This document shows, in pieces, positions 20,601-31,098 of a stretch of 64,000 bases of DNA; the first letter of the stretch is position 1, and the number at the start of each line of letters is the position of its first letter. The position numbers were made by a program, and so were the translations under genes. This DNA comes from Pseudo-nitzschia pungens (Eukaryota > Bacillariophyta > Bacillariophyceae > Bacillariales > Bacillariaceae): the NCBI GenBank assembly GCA_037355855.1, contig CM074768.1, forward strand, positions 2,046,001 through 2,110,000, read 5' to 3'. Below the pieces are notes generated by a model that ran no database searches, was not told where the DNA came from, and saw nothing but the letters and a program-made list of their open reading frames with translations.

Positions 20601-21600
20601 TGAGGAAAACACCGAGGAAAACGACGATCCCCTGGACCGGATCCTTCCCTCCGACGCCATCCAGACCGCTTCCGAAGCCCTCTATTTGTTGCTCCACGCG
20701 CGGTTCGTGGTCAGCCCCCGGGGACTGGAAGCCATCCGGCACGTCATGGCACTCGACAACACGGTCTTTGGAAAGTGTCCCCGGTCGTCCTGCAGGGGAA
20801 CCGGCCTCCTGCCTTACGGGCGATCCAGCAACTACGACTACTGCAGCAGCAACAGCAGCAGCAGCTCTGGTAACCGCAGGGACGGGCACGTCAACAAGAG
20901 CGATTCCAATTCCGATTCCAGTTCCGATTCCAATCCCAGTTCCAATCGCGAATCGGCCTGCCACCGTTACTGCCCGTCTTGCGGGGAAGTCTGGGTTGGA
21001 TGGGATTCCAAGACGGACGGATGCGCCTGGGGTCCGAGCTGGTGCCACCTCTTTCTGCTGGCCTTTGGAAAACAGGTCTACGCGCGGGAATTGGAGGAGG
21101 CCGCGGCGGCAAACGCGGAAGCAACGCGGGGAATTCGCTCCCACAATCCGACTCTTGCTCCGAATCTTGTTGTTCCGCAATCGCAATCGCAATCGCAGTT
21201 GCGGTCATCACCGCGGGTGGAAACCGCAAGTTCCAGCGCGGATTTGTCGTCGTCGTCGTCGTCGTCGTCGGCTTCGAGACCGATTCCATCCGTCTTTGGT
21301 TTTCGCGTTCATCCGGCAACGGCATTTGGGCGTCCCTGGAACGAGCCACCGACATCTTGGGCATCAACTTCAACATCGTCTTCGTCTTCGGCCTCTATGC
21401 GGGGGGGAGGATTCTCGCATTCGGTCATTCCACGCAAGACTCGCAATTTCAGCGAAATCTCCTCGTCGTCGTCGTCGTCGTCATCATTGCCATCCTACTA
21501 CAATCACGATCACACTCAAACTCACACTCAAACTCAAACTCAAACTCAAACTCACGATTACAATCACGAATACAATCGTGAATACTACCACCATACCTGA
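17700..21600 (+). CDS. Casein kinase II regulatory subunit beta, one intron (exons 17700-19647 and 20150-21600)
   Basis: The CK2 beta fold is split between two reading frames and is restored by a GT-AG intron. Exon 1 ends with 'TPWVRKFLAGRPK', equivalent to the N-terminal helix of CK2 beta. Exon 2 continues 'DYISDNFNLAQL', the 'SEALYLLLHARFVVSPRGL' helix, zinc-binding pairs CPRSSC (from 20776) and CPSC (from 20971), then 'GPSWCHLFLLAFG' and 'FGFRVHPATAFGR'. All four zinc cysteines that allow CK2 beta dimerisation are present at the usual spacing. The protein would be about 1132 residues against about 215 in animals. The excess is an N-terminal extension of SKSK/PKSK, NTNT, ATAT, HEHD and NANA runs, plus several inserts, and a Ser/His/Thr-rich tail. 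CK2 beta binds and tunes the CK2 alpha kinase. The start at 17700 gives an unexpected hydrophobic N-terminus; a later start or another exon is possible. Confidence 0.85.
19648..20149 (+). other. Spliceosomal intron of the CK2 beta gene (502 bp, phase 1)
   Basis: The donor is AAAG|GTGCGT at 19648. The acceptor tract CTGTTGCCCCTTCCCAGAG ends with AG at 20148-20149. Joining 19647 to 20150 keeps frame and rebuilds the conserved 'KDYISDNFNL' junction of CK2 beta. The intron is made largely of simple repeats: GTTTC (about 19655-19695), ATGCC (about 19770-19810), TCTC (about 19965-19998), ATGCA and GATAT (about 20000-20090). Confidence 0.8.
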
Positions 21601-23692
21601 GGGACACACCAGGAGTATCATTGTTAACGACGTAATTATTTATTCGGCAGGAAGCAGTTCAGTACAGGGCAGCGAAGCGAAGCCAAGCGCAACTAGGTGA
21701 AACAAAACGCAACACAACACAACACGACCAGACGCCAACGAACCGATTGGACTGGTATGGACTGGACTGGACTAGACTGGACTAGACTGGACTGGACTGT
21801 ACGGCTTTTGCAACGCAATACAATCCAACGCTAGAACGACCTCGTTCTCGTTCTCGTTAGCAGACGAGTCCCTGGTCGAACCGAACGCAATCCTGACGAG
21901 ACGAGACGGGAATCGCATCCCAATCGACACGAGTGGACCGCGATTGCACTGATTCGCGTTCGGTCGGACGAAGCGGAACGACACGAAGCGGAACAACATT
22001 GAGCAGAACAGGAAGCGAAACGCCCGAACAGGGATCTGGACAGGGTGTGTGGTTTCATGTCACACCGCGGCAGACCCAACAACTACTACTACTACTACTA
22101 GTAGTAGTAGTAGTATACATGCGAGACAATATCGAGACGGCAATCCATACATATTGTTGAAGACCAAAACCAAACCAGCATGCCAGATTACTTCCTCCAC
22201 ATACCGTACCATAGAACATAACATGATGCCACACAACGTACCCTTTAACATGCCATTTAACATACGGTAACATTTCACATTCCGATCCATTGCATCACTC
22301 GGTCGTGGGATCGGATCAATCATCAGCAATCAGCTGGTAGTAGGGGGAGGTCTGCCTTCAACAATCTCTTCTACTACTAGCAGTAGTATTGCATCTTTTG
22401 GGGACCGTCACAAGCAGTTACCAGACTCTTTCTTACAAAAAATAGTTGTAGTGCTACTAGTACTACTACTAGGTGTGGTTGTTGCAGTGGTTCTTCCTCA
22501 GAAAACTCGTGCTGGTGCGGTGCTGAGAGTGGTAGTACTACTACGAGCCTCAGTACTAGTAGTAGATGTGATCAGTCAGCTCTTCTACTACTAGTAGTAG
22601 TATTAGTATTGCCATCGCTTCTTTATGCCCGACTATGCCATGATGACTGCGTGATCAACATGATCAATCAAAATCTAGTTCGTCTCATTCAACGAAATTA
22701 GTAACTTCTGACATGTCTTCCAATCTTGCAATAACAAGAGATTAGCTACTAAGGTTTACTTCGTATTGGTAGTAGTAGTAGTACCGTTGTACTGTATTTG
22801 TTTCGATCTCTGAAATCTCAAGATCTCACTATCGAATCGGATATCGGATCGCACGAAAAAAGTATGGACTGATCACCACGACAGAGATTTATCAATCACC
22901 TCCGATTACGAGTACCGTACTTGATTGATTGTTCAGAGGAAAGAGTAGGAAAAAGTGAGAGGCAGCGCATGTCCGAGAGGAATGGCACAAAATCGAAATA
23001 GAAGTCGTAGTAGAAACGAATCCGATGGATTTTTTGTCGAACGATTACTACTCGCGTCGGCCTTTTCGAAGGCCTCCACTCATACTACTACTTCTTGTGG
23101 GGCGCAGGATGTTGGTCGAAATGTCTAGACCGGGAACAGAAAGATGAGAACGAAGAGAACGATACAAAAAATGGTATGAGTTCTTCCGCGATTGTGTTGT
23201 GCGTGAGTGCAGTTGTACAACGCCTTGAAATGGTTGTGCTTACATGCTGTGTTGTTTCGGAGAGACGGTTTGAAATTGTTTTTTTTGGGTTTCCGATACA
23301 AGGGATGCCGGGAATGATATGATTTGCGTGTGCGTGTGCAAGCAAACAACAGAGAGAAGGCGAACCAAGAACCGGACGATACAACAAGAACACGTGCAGT
23401 GTTGTACAAGAAACAAGACATAAATAAAAAGAAAGCGTGTGGTGAAGAAGAGGAGGAGTGAGTGAGTGAGTGAGTGAGTGAGTGAGACTCGTTTTTGTGG
23501 ATCTACAAAACCATTCATCGGATCGGTTTGGGTGATGGCGATGTTTCTGCGGCCTCTCTGGGTTGGATCCCGTTCGAAACGGAAAGCAGTTTGAAATCGT
23601 TTTTCGTTCGTTTCACTCACTCACTGCAAACGACACAAACAAACACCAAAACGAAACGGAATGGAATGGAACGAAACATGAATGTTGTGAGC
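21601..23692. other. Long convergent intergenic region, no recognisable gene
   Basis: It contains GACTGGACT repeats (about 21748-21800), a CTACTACTAGTAGTAGTAG palindromic field (about 22080-22120, 22365-22390, 22555-22605), and a GAGT tetramer run (about 23457-23487). Frames of up to about 126 codons show no conserved motif. Confidence 0.5.
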
Positions 23693-25411
23693 CTAGCAGT
23701 GATGAAATGGAGTTGGAATCTGGGATTCACATCGTTCGGTTTGACATGTCGGAGAAATCCTTGTCGTGGTTCGACTCGACTCGACTCGCATCGACTTACG
23801 TTGTGCCGGAGTTGGGAGCGGTGCACCTGATATCCGTGTGTTGGAAACAGGTGGAGTGGGTCCCAGCACAAAATCCTGTATCGTCAAGGACACCGGGAGA
23901 GGCGTCGGAGCGTTCGCGTTCGCGTTCGCATTCGCATTCGCGGGGGTCGCCGGCTCGACAATGGTAGGGGGGACAACCACGACAGCCGACGGCGAGGAAA
24001 CAGCCGGAATCGAAGTAGGTGTGACTACGGGAGGAACTGTCGGGACAAGGGCCCTGGTCGGAGCGACGGGAGCAATCGTTGGCGAATCGGTTGGCACCGT
24101 GGGGACCCTCGTGGTCGGCGTTGCCGTCGGCCTCTGTGTTGGTGCCTTGGTGGGAGGCTTCGTAGGATTTTTGGTGGGGGGTAAGGTGGGTTGCTCGGTA
24201 GGTTTAAAGGACGGCTTCTTCGTGGGACTCTTCGTGGGCACCTGAGTTGGTTTGAACGTTGGGCTCCTGGTTGGTGTGGCGGTGGGCGCCTTGGTTGGTT
24301 TCACCGTGGGTATGGGTGTCGGTCGCCTGGTTGGCGTAGCGGTCGGGTTCAGCGTTGGGCTTATGGTTGGCTTGAATGTTGGGTTCCTGGTAGGGACAGC
24401 TGTGGGTTTCCCTGTTGGAAATGAGGTTGGCTTGCGCGTTGGGAAGAAAGTCGGTGATACCGTAGGAATAACTTGCACTGTCGGCGTTACAGATGGAACA
24501 TGACTTGGCGTTCGGCTCGGCCTGAGGCTCGGCTTGGAAGTTGGTGCGTTGCTAGGTGTCGAGTCTGGAGTTTCGTTCTGTGTGGCACTTGGCACCGTGC
24601 TTGGCGCCGCGCTTGGCACATTGCTTGGCACATTGCTTGGCACATTGCTTGGCACCATGTTTGGCACCATGTTTGGCACCATTGATGGCATCATGCTCGA
24701 CATCGTGCTCGGCACCGTGCTTGGCACCGTGCTTGGCACCGTGCTTGGCACCGTGCTTGGCACCGTGCTTGGCTCCGTGCTTGGCTCCGTGCTTGGCTCC
24801 GTGCTTGGCACCGTGCTTGGCACCGTGCTTGGCTCCGTGCTTGGCACCCGGCTTGGCGTTGCACTCGGCGTTGAGGTGGGCAATGTATCTGGCACTGTTT
24901 CTGTCGAACTGCTTGACGACGACGTTGTTGACCCATTGCTTGGAGCCGTGCTTGTGCTCGGCGGCATGCTTGGAGCTGCACTTGTTGTTGGCGCTGCGGT
25001 TGTGGTTGGCGCTGTGGTTAACTCTGTTTCTGTCGACTCGCTTGATGACGACGTGGTTGACGACGTGGTTGACGACGTGGTTGGCGCTGGGGATGGCCCT
25101 GGGTTTTGCTCTGTTTCTGTCGAACTGCTTGATGACGACGTGGTTGACCCGGTGGTTGGCGCTGCGCTTGGAATTGTGTTTGACTCTCTGCTAGTCGATT
25201 CAGCGAATGCACTCTGTGTCGAACTAGGCCCTGTGCTTGGCAGTGAAGAATTAGTGCGCAAAATGGGAATCATGATTGTGCTTGGCACCGTGCTTGGTGC
25301 TCGGGTTTCTCCATTAATACCGGTCAGAAAGATTGACGTGCAGCAGAAACAATAGAAATGTACGAATTTGCGATTGAGCAACATTGAAATTTGTTCGAAT
25401 CTCGACGACAC
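23693..25411 (-). CDS. Secreted Pro/Ser/Thr-repeat (mucin-like) protein
   Basis: A 572-residue protein. A hydrophobic signal-like segment (about residues 12-32, 'FVHFYCFCCTSIFLTGINGE') follows either Met1 or Met10 (25384). The body is Ser/Thr/Pro tandem repeats. There is a PSTVPSTVPS/PSTEPSTEPS block (about 200-290) and then a 'PTxxPT' block (about 310-460: TRKPTSFPTGKPT, TKSPTKKPS). A short Ala-Asn run and a tail without clear domains end it. Such repeats are heavily O-glycosylated in diatom wall and adhesive proteins. No enzyme domain is visible. The repeats are 12-bp-based at the DNA level and probably unstable in copy number. An unseen exon at the 3' end is possible because the last 60 residues lose the repeat bias. 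Confidence 0.7.
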   Translation of the reverse strand: MSSRFEQISMLLNRKFVHFYCFCCTSIFLTGINGETRAPSTVPSTIMIPILRTNSSLPSTGPSSTQSAFAESTSRESNTIPSAAPTTGSTTSSSSSSTETEQNPGPSPAPTTSSTTSSTTSSSSESTETELTTAPTTTAAPTTSAAPSMPPSTSTAPSNGSTTSSSSSSTETVPDTLPTSTPSATPSRVPSTEPSTVPSTVPSTEPSTEPSTEPSTVPSTVPSTVPSTVPSTVPSTMSSMMPSMVPNMVPNMVPSNVPSNVPSNVPSAAPSTVPSATQNETPDSTPSNAPTSKPSLRPSRTPSHVPSVTPTVQVIPTVSPTFFPTRKPTSFPTGKPTAVPTRNPTFKPTISPTLNPTATPTRRPTPIPTVKPTKAPTATPTRSPTFKPTQVPTKSPTKKPSFKPTEQPTLPPTKNPTKPPTKAPTQRPTATPTTRVPTVPTDSPTIAPVAPTRALVPTVPPVVTPTSIPAVSSPSAVVVVPPTIVEPATPANANANANANAPTPLPVSLTIQDFVLGPTPPVSNTRISGAPLPTPAQRKSMRVESSRTTTRISPTCQTERCESQIPTPFHHC

Positions 25412-27212
25412 AACTGTGTGGATGCGTTTTGTGTTTGTTTTGGTCTGTTGCCGTTGCCCCTTGGTTACTGAGTAATCTTACTCGAACTCCAAATCTTCGA
25501 TCTTTATATGGATGTGACTTTCCTAACCCTTTTGATGAATAAGAGGCAATGTCCAGTATCTTACGAGTACGTTGATCACGGAAACTCACATCCCTTTTCG
25601 ACGATGTGAGATACTGTAACTGTCGGGATCAGAAAAGGCGCGGAAAAAACTCGAACCGTACCTGTTTCAAATTTTTTTTGGTGGATTGCTCGGCCTAATT
25701 TTGCCAATCCGGATTCGTATGAAAATCAATTATTTGGTAATTATGCGCAAAAAGAATGGGGGGCCCATTACTTTTATCGTTTGTTTCTGTCACCAAGAAA
25801 GTTTGCGACCAAACTTTCTGTTGCGAAATTTCTTCTGTGTAAACGTACATACGAGTTTACCTATAGGTGTGAATGAGCGATTCCCGAAACTAATATGCTG
25901 AAAGATTTATCCTAGATTATATGCCTTCATTTATTTTGGCGCACCCAATGCACGTGTTTTTATTTTGGAGATAACAGACAGGCGGTGACAAGGCACATTT
26001 TAGAATCTGGAATCTTGTTTTGAGAAAAACAGAAATTCTCTGTTTAGTCAATCAATAGCCGCACCTTTATTTTTGATTCCTTTCAGCATGGATTCTTTCT
26101 TGCGCGCGATTCCGTTGAAATTTAAACAAGTGTTTTTTTTAAATCTGTCCGGGGTGTTCATGCCCCGGACAGAATTTAAATTTTTCGTACATAGAGATTT
26201 ATATTTGTGTGTGCGAGCACATAATAATATGTGTGCCACGTCATGATTAATGTAATAAACCATGTGTTTACTACGTAAACTTACTTCGTATTTGTTTCGG
26301 GAATCATTGAGTATGTGTACAATATTTTGAATCCTTGTTTCTCATCACCTTCTTCCAGCAGTCGCGTCCACTGGTATTTTTTAAGCAACCTTGCCACCAT
26401 CAGAAATACTAATTACAATAATATAATACTAATACTTCTTCTTGTTTAAGTAAGAACTTAACTTAACGACCAAAGGTGGTTCAATTTTAAATTACCCACC
26501 AGTCCTCTGTAGTAACCAGACTTCTTCTTGTTTTAAGAAGTTGTTGGCTCCTCAATCAAAGAGGAGTCAAGACCCCAAGTAGTAGTAGAATGACAAAGGC
26601 AAAACAAACCTTGGACAACAGACAGGGAAATAAAAACTCCCCCAGATGAAGTGGGCGTGTCCCTACCCGCATCCTCCAGTTGGTGTGTCCTGTGTCTTGC
26701 CCAACAGACTCCCCCACCCCTACTGGTACTACCGGGTACACTACTAGTACTAGTACTACTAGAATGATCCGTGGTTTTCTAGATTAAGGTTGCGGTTAAG
26801 ATTCATAAACAATTGCACTCTGAAAAAAATAATTGGACGGCCGAAAAACATTTTCAAAAGCACCGAAGTGACGAACACACCGGTAGAAACTAAGGTTACG
26901 TACGGTACGTACACCAGAAAATAAAAATGAGGTCGCGAATGTACAGTAAACCTTAAGACTAATAACACGAGATAATTATACTGGTACTACTAGCAGTAAC
27001 CTTAGCTACTACTAGTACATACTAGTACAAAAAATAATAATAGTACTAATACAAGAAATACACAAGAAGCTATAGTCGAGTCGTCCTTCTTCTTGTACAA
27101 ATGGTTGTATTCACATCACATCATATCACATCACATCACACCATTAGGTCACATCACGTCATAACACTTTACGTCGCTTTACTAGTTGTACATCACGTCA
27201 CGTCAAGTCAAG
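25412..27212. other. AT-rich intergenic region with a hairpin
   Basis: No gene is recognised. The 25.6-26.4 kb part lacks the microsatellites common elsewhere and has AT-rich unique sequence. ACTAGTACTAG palindromes lie at about 26745-26762 and 26985-27025, and TCACATCACA repeats at about 27112-27140. Confidence 0.5.
26145..26172. other. Perfect 10-bp stem-loop
   Basis: CTGTCCGGGG at 26145-26154 pairs with CCCCGGACAG at 26163-26172 around an 8-base loop. TTTAAAT and AATTTAAA outside extend the stem with one bulge. It could be a small hairpin of a mobile element or a transcript end structure. Confidence 0.6.
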
Positions 27213-29948
27213 TCACGCGCATTCCCCCAGGCCCACCAGGGCGCAGGTTGCCGGACAGAAGTGCCAGACTTTCTTTTTTTTCTTGTCCTTGTTGGGTTTC
27301 TTGTTGTTCGGTGTCTTGTTGGGTTTTGTGTTGGGTTTCCCGTTGGGCTTGTTGTTGTTGGGTTTCTTGTTGGGTTTCTTGTTTGGTTTCTTGTTGGGTT
27401 TCTTATTGGGCTTCTTGTTGGGCTTCTTGTTGTTGTTCGTCGTTGTCGAGTGCGAGCACCGGCGTCGGATCGCTTGGACGTGTTTCTTATTGGGTAGGCG
27501 GTTCCTTCCCTTTCCCACCCAACCGGCGCAGGTTTTGGTCGGATCGTCCCGAAACCGAAAGGTCGGATCGTCGGCCAATCCACACGTCGGGTACGCCGAG
27601 GGAGGGGACGATGGAACCGACGTGGGTTCGGACGAGGGCGTGGCGGAGGGATTGGAGGACGGAGTTGTGGTGGGGCTCCGCGACGGTACCGTTGAGGGAG
27701 CCGACGAGGGCTTTGTCGAGGGATCCTGCGAGGGCGCGGAGGAGGGAATTTTCGAGGGAGATGCCGAGGGAGACGCCGATGGAGACGCCGAGGGCCGGTC
27801 CGAAGGTGCGTCCGTTGGAGATGCCGAGGGCCGCTCCGATGGTGCGTGCGTGGGGGGTCGCTCGGTGCGGATGACGACGCTGGCAACAGTGATGGTAGAT
27901 GCTGTTGATGATAACGATGATGTGGATGTGGATGTTGATGTGGATGTGGATGATGTTGCAACTGTATCGCTATTGGTATTGACAAACTCTACAATCACCG
28001 TGACGTCGGTGTTGCGGTAGTTTCGAATGATGTAGGGTTTTCCTCCGACCTTTAGTGCTGCGGTGCGCTCGGTCTTTGCCGGTCGGTATGGACCACCACG
28101 GCTATTTTTTCGAAAGACCAGGACCTTGTCTCGTCCCTGTTCGGTGCCGCGGTTGGGTCCGGTGGCACGGTTGTATCCGATGTAGTAATCGTATTGGATG
28201 CGTTTCGTGGTTCTGGTTGTTATTGTTTGTCTGTGTTTTTGTGTTTGGTAGTGTTGCAATTTATTCATCCTCGTGTCTGCTTGGTCCACATTCCCAACCA
28301 CATTCCCATCCGCGTTCAAATCCTCTTCCTCGTCATTGTCTCTCTCTTTTTCTTTCTGGTCGGCACCGAGACGCAGCACCACGAGTTGGTCGTTGTTGTT
28401 CTTGTTCTTGTACTTTCGTTTGTGGCCCCAATAGTCGGCGATCCCGTGCAGCACAAAGGCCTGTGGCTCATCGTCTTCGATCTGTAGCGGATCGATGGAG
28501 ACAACGGCCTTCTCGTACCACTTCAACTGGTAGTTGTTGGCTGCGTTGAAGCACTGCACCGGTTTGTCGAAGCTGTAAGAGGTGTAGCCCATCACGGAGG
28601 ACAAGTCGCCGTACTCGTCGTTGCCCTTGCCGCTGTGGTCGAGGCCGAGGTTGTGCCCGATCTCGTGCATCTGTGCCGAAACGAACTCGCACCACTTGTT
28701 GTTGTAGTAGCTGTTCCAGCGGTTGATGTAGGCAAAGGCGACCCACGACCCGGATCCGGGGGGCAGGCAGAACATTACCAGGTCGTATTCGCCGAGAGAA
28801 TTTCCGCCGTAGAGGCGCTTGGTCATTTTGTTCGCGGCTTTTTCCAGTGCGTTTCGTCCCTCGAAGGCTCGCACAGGGACCTTGATGTCCACCACTCCAT
28901 TGTTGTTGTTGCTGTTGTTGCTGTTGCTGCTGCTGCTGCCATTCGCTGTCACCGATGCGGGTCGGATCATCAATCGATCGTGAGAACAGGCCGCCATCTG
29001 CGTTCGGAGGCAGACCGATCCCTCGTCGCAGAAAATGTGCTTCTGAAGGTCGGAGGCGGACGGCGGTTGGCGATCGATGGCATCCGTGACGCGAACCACC
29101 AGGGTGTCTAGGACGCCACTGGTTTTGGTACCACCACCAGAAGTAACAGCGGCAGCAGCGACAGCAGACACAGAAATCGAGCGTTCGTTTTGGTACAGTT
29201 TGCGCTGTCGCTGTCTTTCCCTTCGGTGGCGGGGATCCGTCTCCGCCAGGGCAAGAATCTCCCACCGCGCCGTGTCTGGAATCACCAGCACCGTGTCGTA
29301 GGGATTGTTCTCGGACGCTTCGATGTAGGCATTGTCGTTGTATGATCTGCTGCCACCGCCACCGCTGCCCCTGGCGAGTTTGAGGATGGTTTCTCCCGAC
29401 ACCGCTCCCAGTTTCTCAAAGACCGAGTTGGGAATTCCTTCAATGTCAAAGAGATCGTCGAGGCCAAGTGCCGATATAGATGCGGATGCGGATGCGGATG
29501 CGGATTCAGATGCGGATTCGACAGAAGTTGCTGTCTCGGATGCAACCCCAAACATCCGCTGAACTTCTTGTTCCTCCCTGAAATCGAATTCGCAGGCCCA
29601 GGATTCTTGGTGGTGGGTGGGATCCTCAAACAGCACGTGCTTTTGGTACAAGACGCATTCGAGGGTTTCCGCTTCGGGATCTGTCTTGCGATGATTGTCT
29701 CCCCGGAAGAGGAGGCGGGGTTGCCGACTTTGACGGTGATCGAGTCGTTGATGATCGAGTCGATGGTGATCGATTTGTTGACGATGATGTTGCCCGGCAA
29801 CAAACGTGTTGTATGTCGGTATTGTCATCATCGTCAACGTCGTCAAGCTTCTTGCTACATATGCAGATGCAGATGCAGATACGGATACAGATGCAGATGC
29901 AGCTGTACGCCTCGTTGTTGAGACTTTTCGTTGCTTCATCGTTGGCAT
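27213..29948 (-). CDS. Gametolysin-like zinc metallopeptidase (M11) with PS linker and C-terminal Cys domain
   Basis: A 911-residue protein. The catalytic domain carries the extended zinc motif HEIGHNLGLDHS (His428, Glu429, His432, His438) and a Met-turn 'SSVMGYTS' shortly after, typical of metzincins. 'CLPPGSGSWVAFAYINRWNS' before it and 'CFNAANNYQLKWYEKAV' after it match the gametolysin (M11) family, which digests cell-wall glycoproteins in green algae and is expanded in diatoms. A Thr-Ser/Ser-Thr run and a 'PSxxPS' linker (about 700-800) follow. A Cys-rich end module comes last ('CGLADDPTFRF', 'KTCAGWVG', 'RRRCSH', 'CPATCALVGLGEC'), split by about twelve KKPN-type repeats. The enzyme is probably secreted, though the N-terminal signal is weak. 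An Ala-Ser run lies near residue 150. Confidence 0.85.
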   Translation of the reverse strand: MPTMKQRKVSTTRRTAASASVSVSASASAYVARSLTTLTMMTIPTYNTFVAGQHHRQQIDHHRLDHQRLDHRQSRQPRLLFRGDNHRKTDPEAETLECVLYQKHVLFEDPTHHQESWACEFDFREEQEVQRMFGVASETATSVESASESASASASASISALGLDDLFDIEGIPNSVFEKLGAVSGETILKLARGSGGGGSRSYNDNAYIEASENNPYDTVLVIPDTARWEILALAETDPRHRRERQRQRKLYQNERSISVSAVAAAAVTSGGGTKTSGVLDTLVVRVTDAIDRQPPSASDLQKHIFCDEGSVCLRTQMAACSHDRLMIRPASVTANGSSSSNSNNSNNNNGVVDIKVPVRAFEGRNALEKAANKMTKRLYGGNSLGEYDLVMFCLPPGSGSWVAFAYINRWNSYYNNKWCEFVSAQMHEIGHNLGLDHSGKGNDEYGDLSSVMGYTSYSFDKPVQCFNAANNYQLKWYEKAVVSIDPLQIEDDEPQAFVLHGIADYWGHKRKYKNKNNNDQLVVLRLGADQKEKERDNDEEEDLNADGNVVGNVDQADTRMNKLQHYQTQKHRQTITTRTTKRIQYDYYIGYNRATGPNRGTEQGRDKVLVFRKNSRGGPYRPAKTERTAALKVGGKPYIIRNYRNTDVTVIVEFVNTNSDTVATSSTSTSTSTSTSSLSSTASTITVASVVIRTERPPTHAPSERPSASPTDAPSDRPSASPSASPSASPSKIPSSAPSQDPSTKPSSAPSTVPSRSPTTTPSSNPSATPSSEPTSVPSSPPSAYPTCGLADDPTFRFRDDPTKTCAGWVGKGRNRLPNKKHVQAIRRRCSHSTTTNNNKKPNKKPNKKPNKKPNKKPNKKPNNNKPNGKPNTKPNKTPNNKKPNKDKKKKKVWHFCPATCALVGLGECA

Positions 29949-30811
29949 TGATTACACTTACACGTACCGGTACGGTGTATGAAACAGTTTTGTTGTTTGT
30001 ATGATATTTCTCTTACTTCTTTTATGCTTGGATGTTTGCCTTAGTCGATGTTGTTTCTGCTCGTGTGTGTGGAACAGTGTTCATTCAGTTGTTCAGTAGC
30101 TGTTCAGTAGTTGTTCAGTTGCTCAGTTGCTCAGATATTCAGTTAGTCATCCATTCATCCATCCGTGCATTCATTCATTCACTCACTCACGTACCAATCC
30201 ACAACAAACAAGCAACAACCAACACACCGAGGAGTGCATCATTATTACTTCGTGTTAGGATTGTTCTGCCGTCTGCCGAACCGATAAGACGAGAATGGTG
30301 ACTAGAAACGCAGCCAAGGTTTCCAAGTAACAGCGAATGCATGGTACATTACCGGTACCAGTATCAGTACTCGATAAGATACTCGTACTTTCAGTTGAAT
30401 GAAAAGGAGACAATGAAGAACACCGCAATACGTAGTACAAGTAACTTGCTTATACTTTCACAAGTAAGTTACTTCTGTGATTCAAAACGTAATGATAGAA
30501 GTAGTTGTCATCGTTGTTGGTCACGTAACCTTACTTCTACGACGTAAGTCTTATGGTATTTACGAAAAATTATACAATTATCAATTATGCCATCCGATGG
30601 GATCCGATGCGATGTTCGACTAAGATTTACTGTAACCTTACTCAGAAGAAACAAAATTGAAGAATCAATCAATCAATCAACTCAATCACGACAAATCTGG
30701 ATGATAAAAAATAATGTAAAAGTTCAGGGCCATCCGATGGTTTTTATTTTCGCGCGATTTTTGAGGACCGCGCGTAGCTATAACCGTTAAAACCGTTAGC
30801 AGACGTTAAAC
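29949..30811. other. Intergenic region upstream of the M11 peptidase
   Basis: GTTCAGTAGCTGTTCAGTAG-type repeats (about 30085-30135), ATTC/CATC repeats (about 30150-30190), a few CTTACC motifs and (AATC)n (about 30664-30680). No gene is seen. Confidence 0.55.
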
Positions 30812-31098
30812 TTATGCGTCTAAAAACTTTTTTAGACGCATAGTTATGCGTCTAAAAACTTTTTTAGACGCATAGTTATGCGTCTATTATTAGACGCATA
30901 AGCCACGATTATGCGTCTAATAATAGACGCATAACTATGCGTCTAAAAAATTTTTAGACACACAACTTATGCGTCTAAACATGTACTGAATGTGTGTACA
31001 ATTCTACAGAGTTATGCGTCTAAAATTTTTTTAGACGCACAACTGGTCCAAATTAGCGTAGAACTCAGTAGTAAACTGAAAAATTATTAGACGCATAA
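30812..31098. repeat. Cluster of TTATGCGTCTAA palindromes
   Basis: TTATGCGTCTAA and its complement TTAGACGCATAA alternate about every 20-30 bases, forming at least five back-to-back hairpins (for example 30813-30841, 30844-30873, 30876-30900, 30909-30933 and 31012-31040). Spacers are short A/T tracts. A last half-unit lies at 31085-31098. This looks like repeated insertion or amplification of a tiny palindromic element. Confidence 0.85.

Noticed and set aside
24534..25355. 273-codon plus-strand frame (LGTVLGTVLG repeats)
   Set aside because: Antisense of the PS/PT-repeat gene; the minus frame has a signal sequence and the typical Pro/Ser/Thr pattern.
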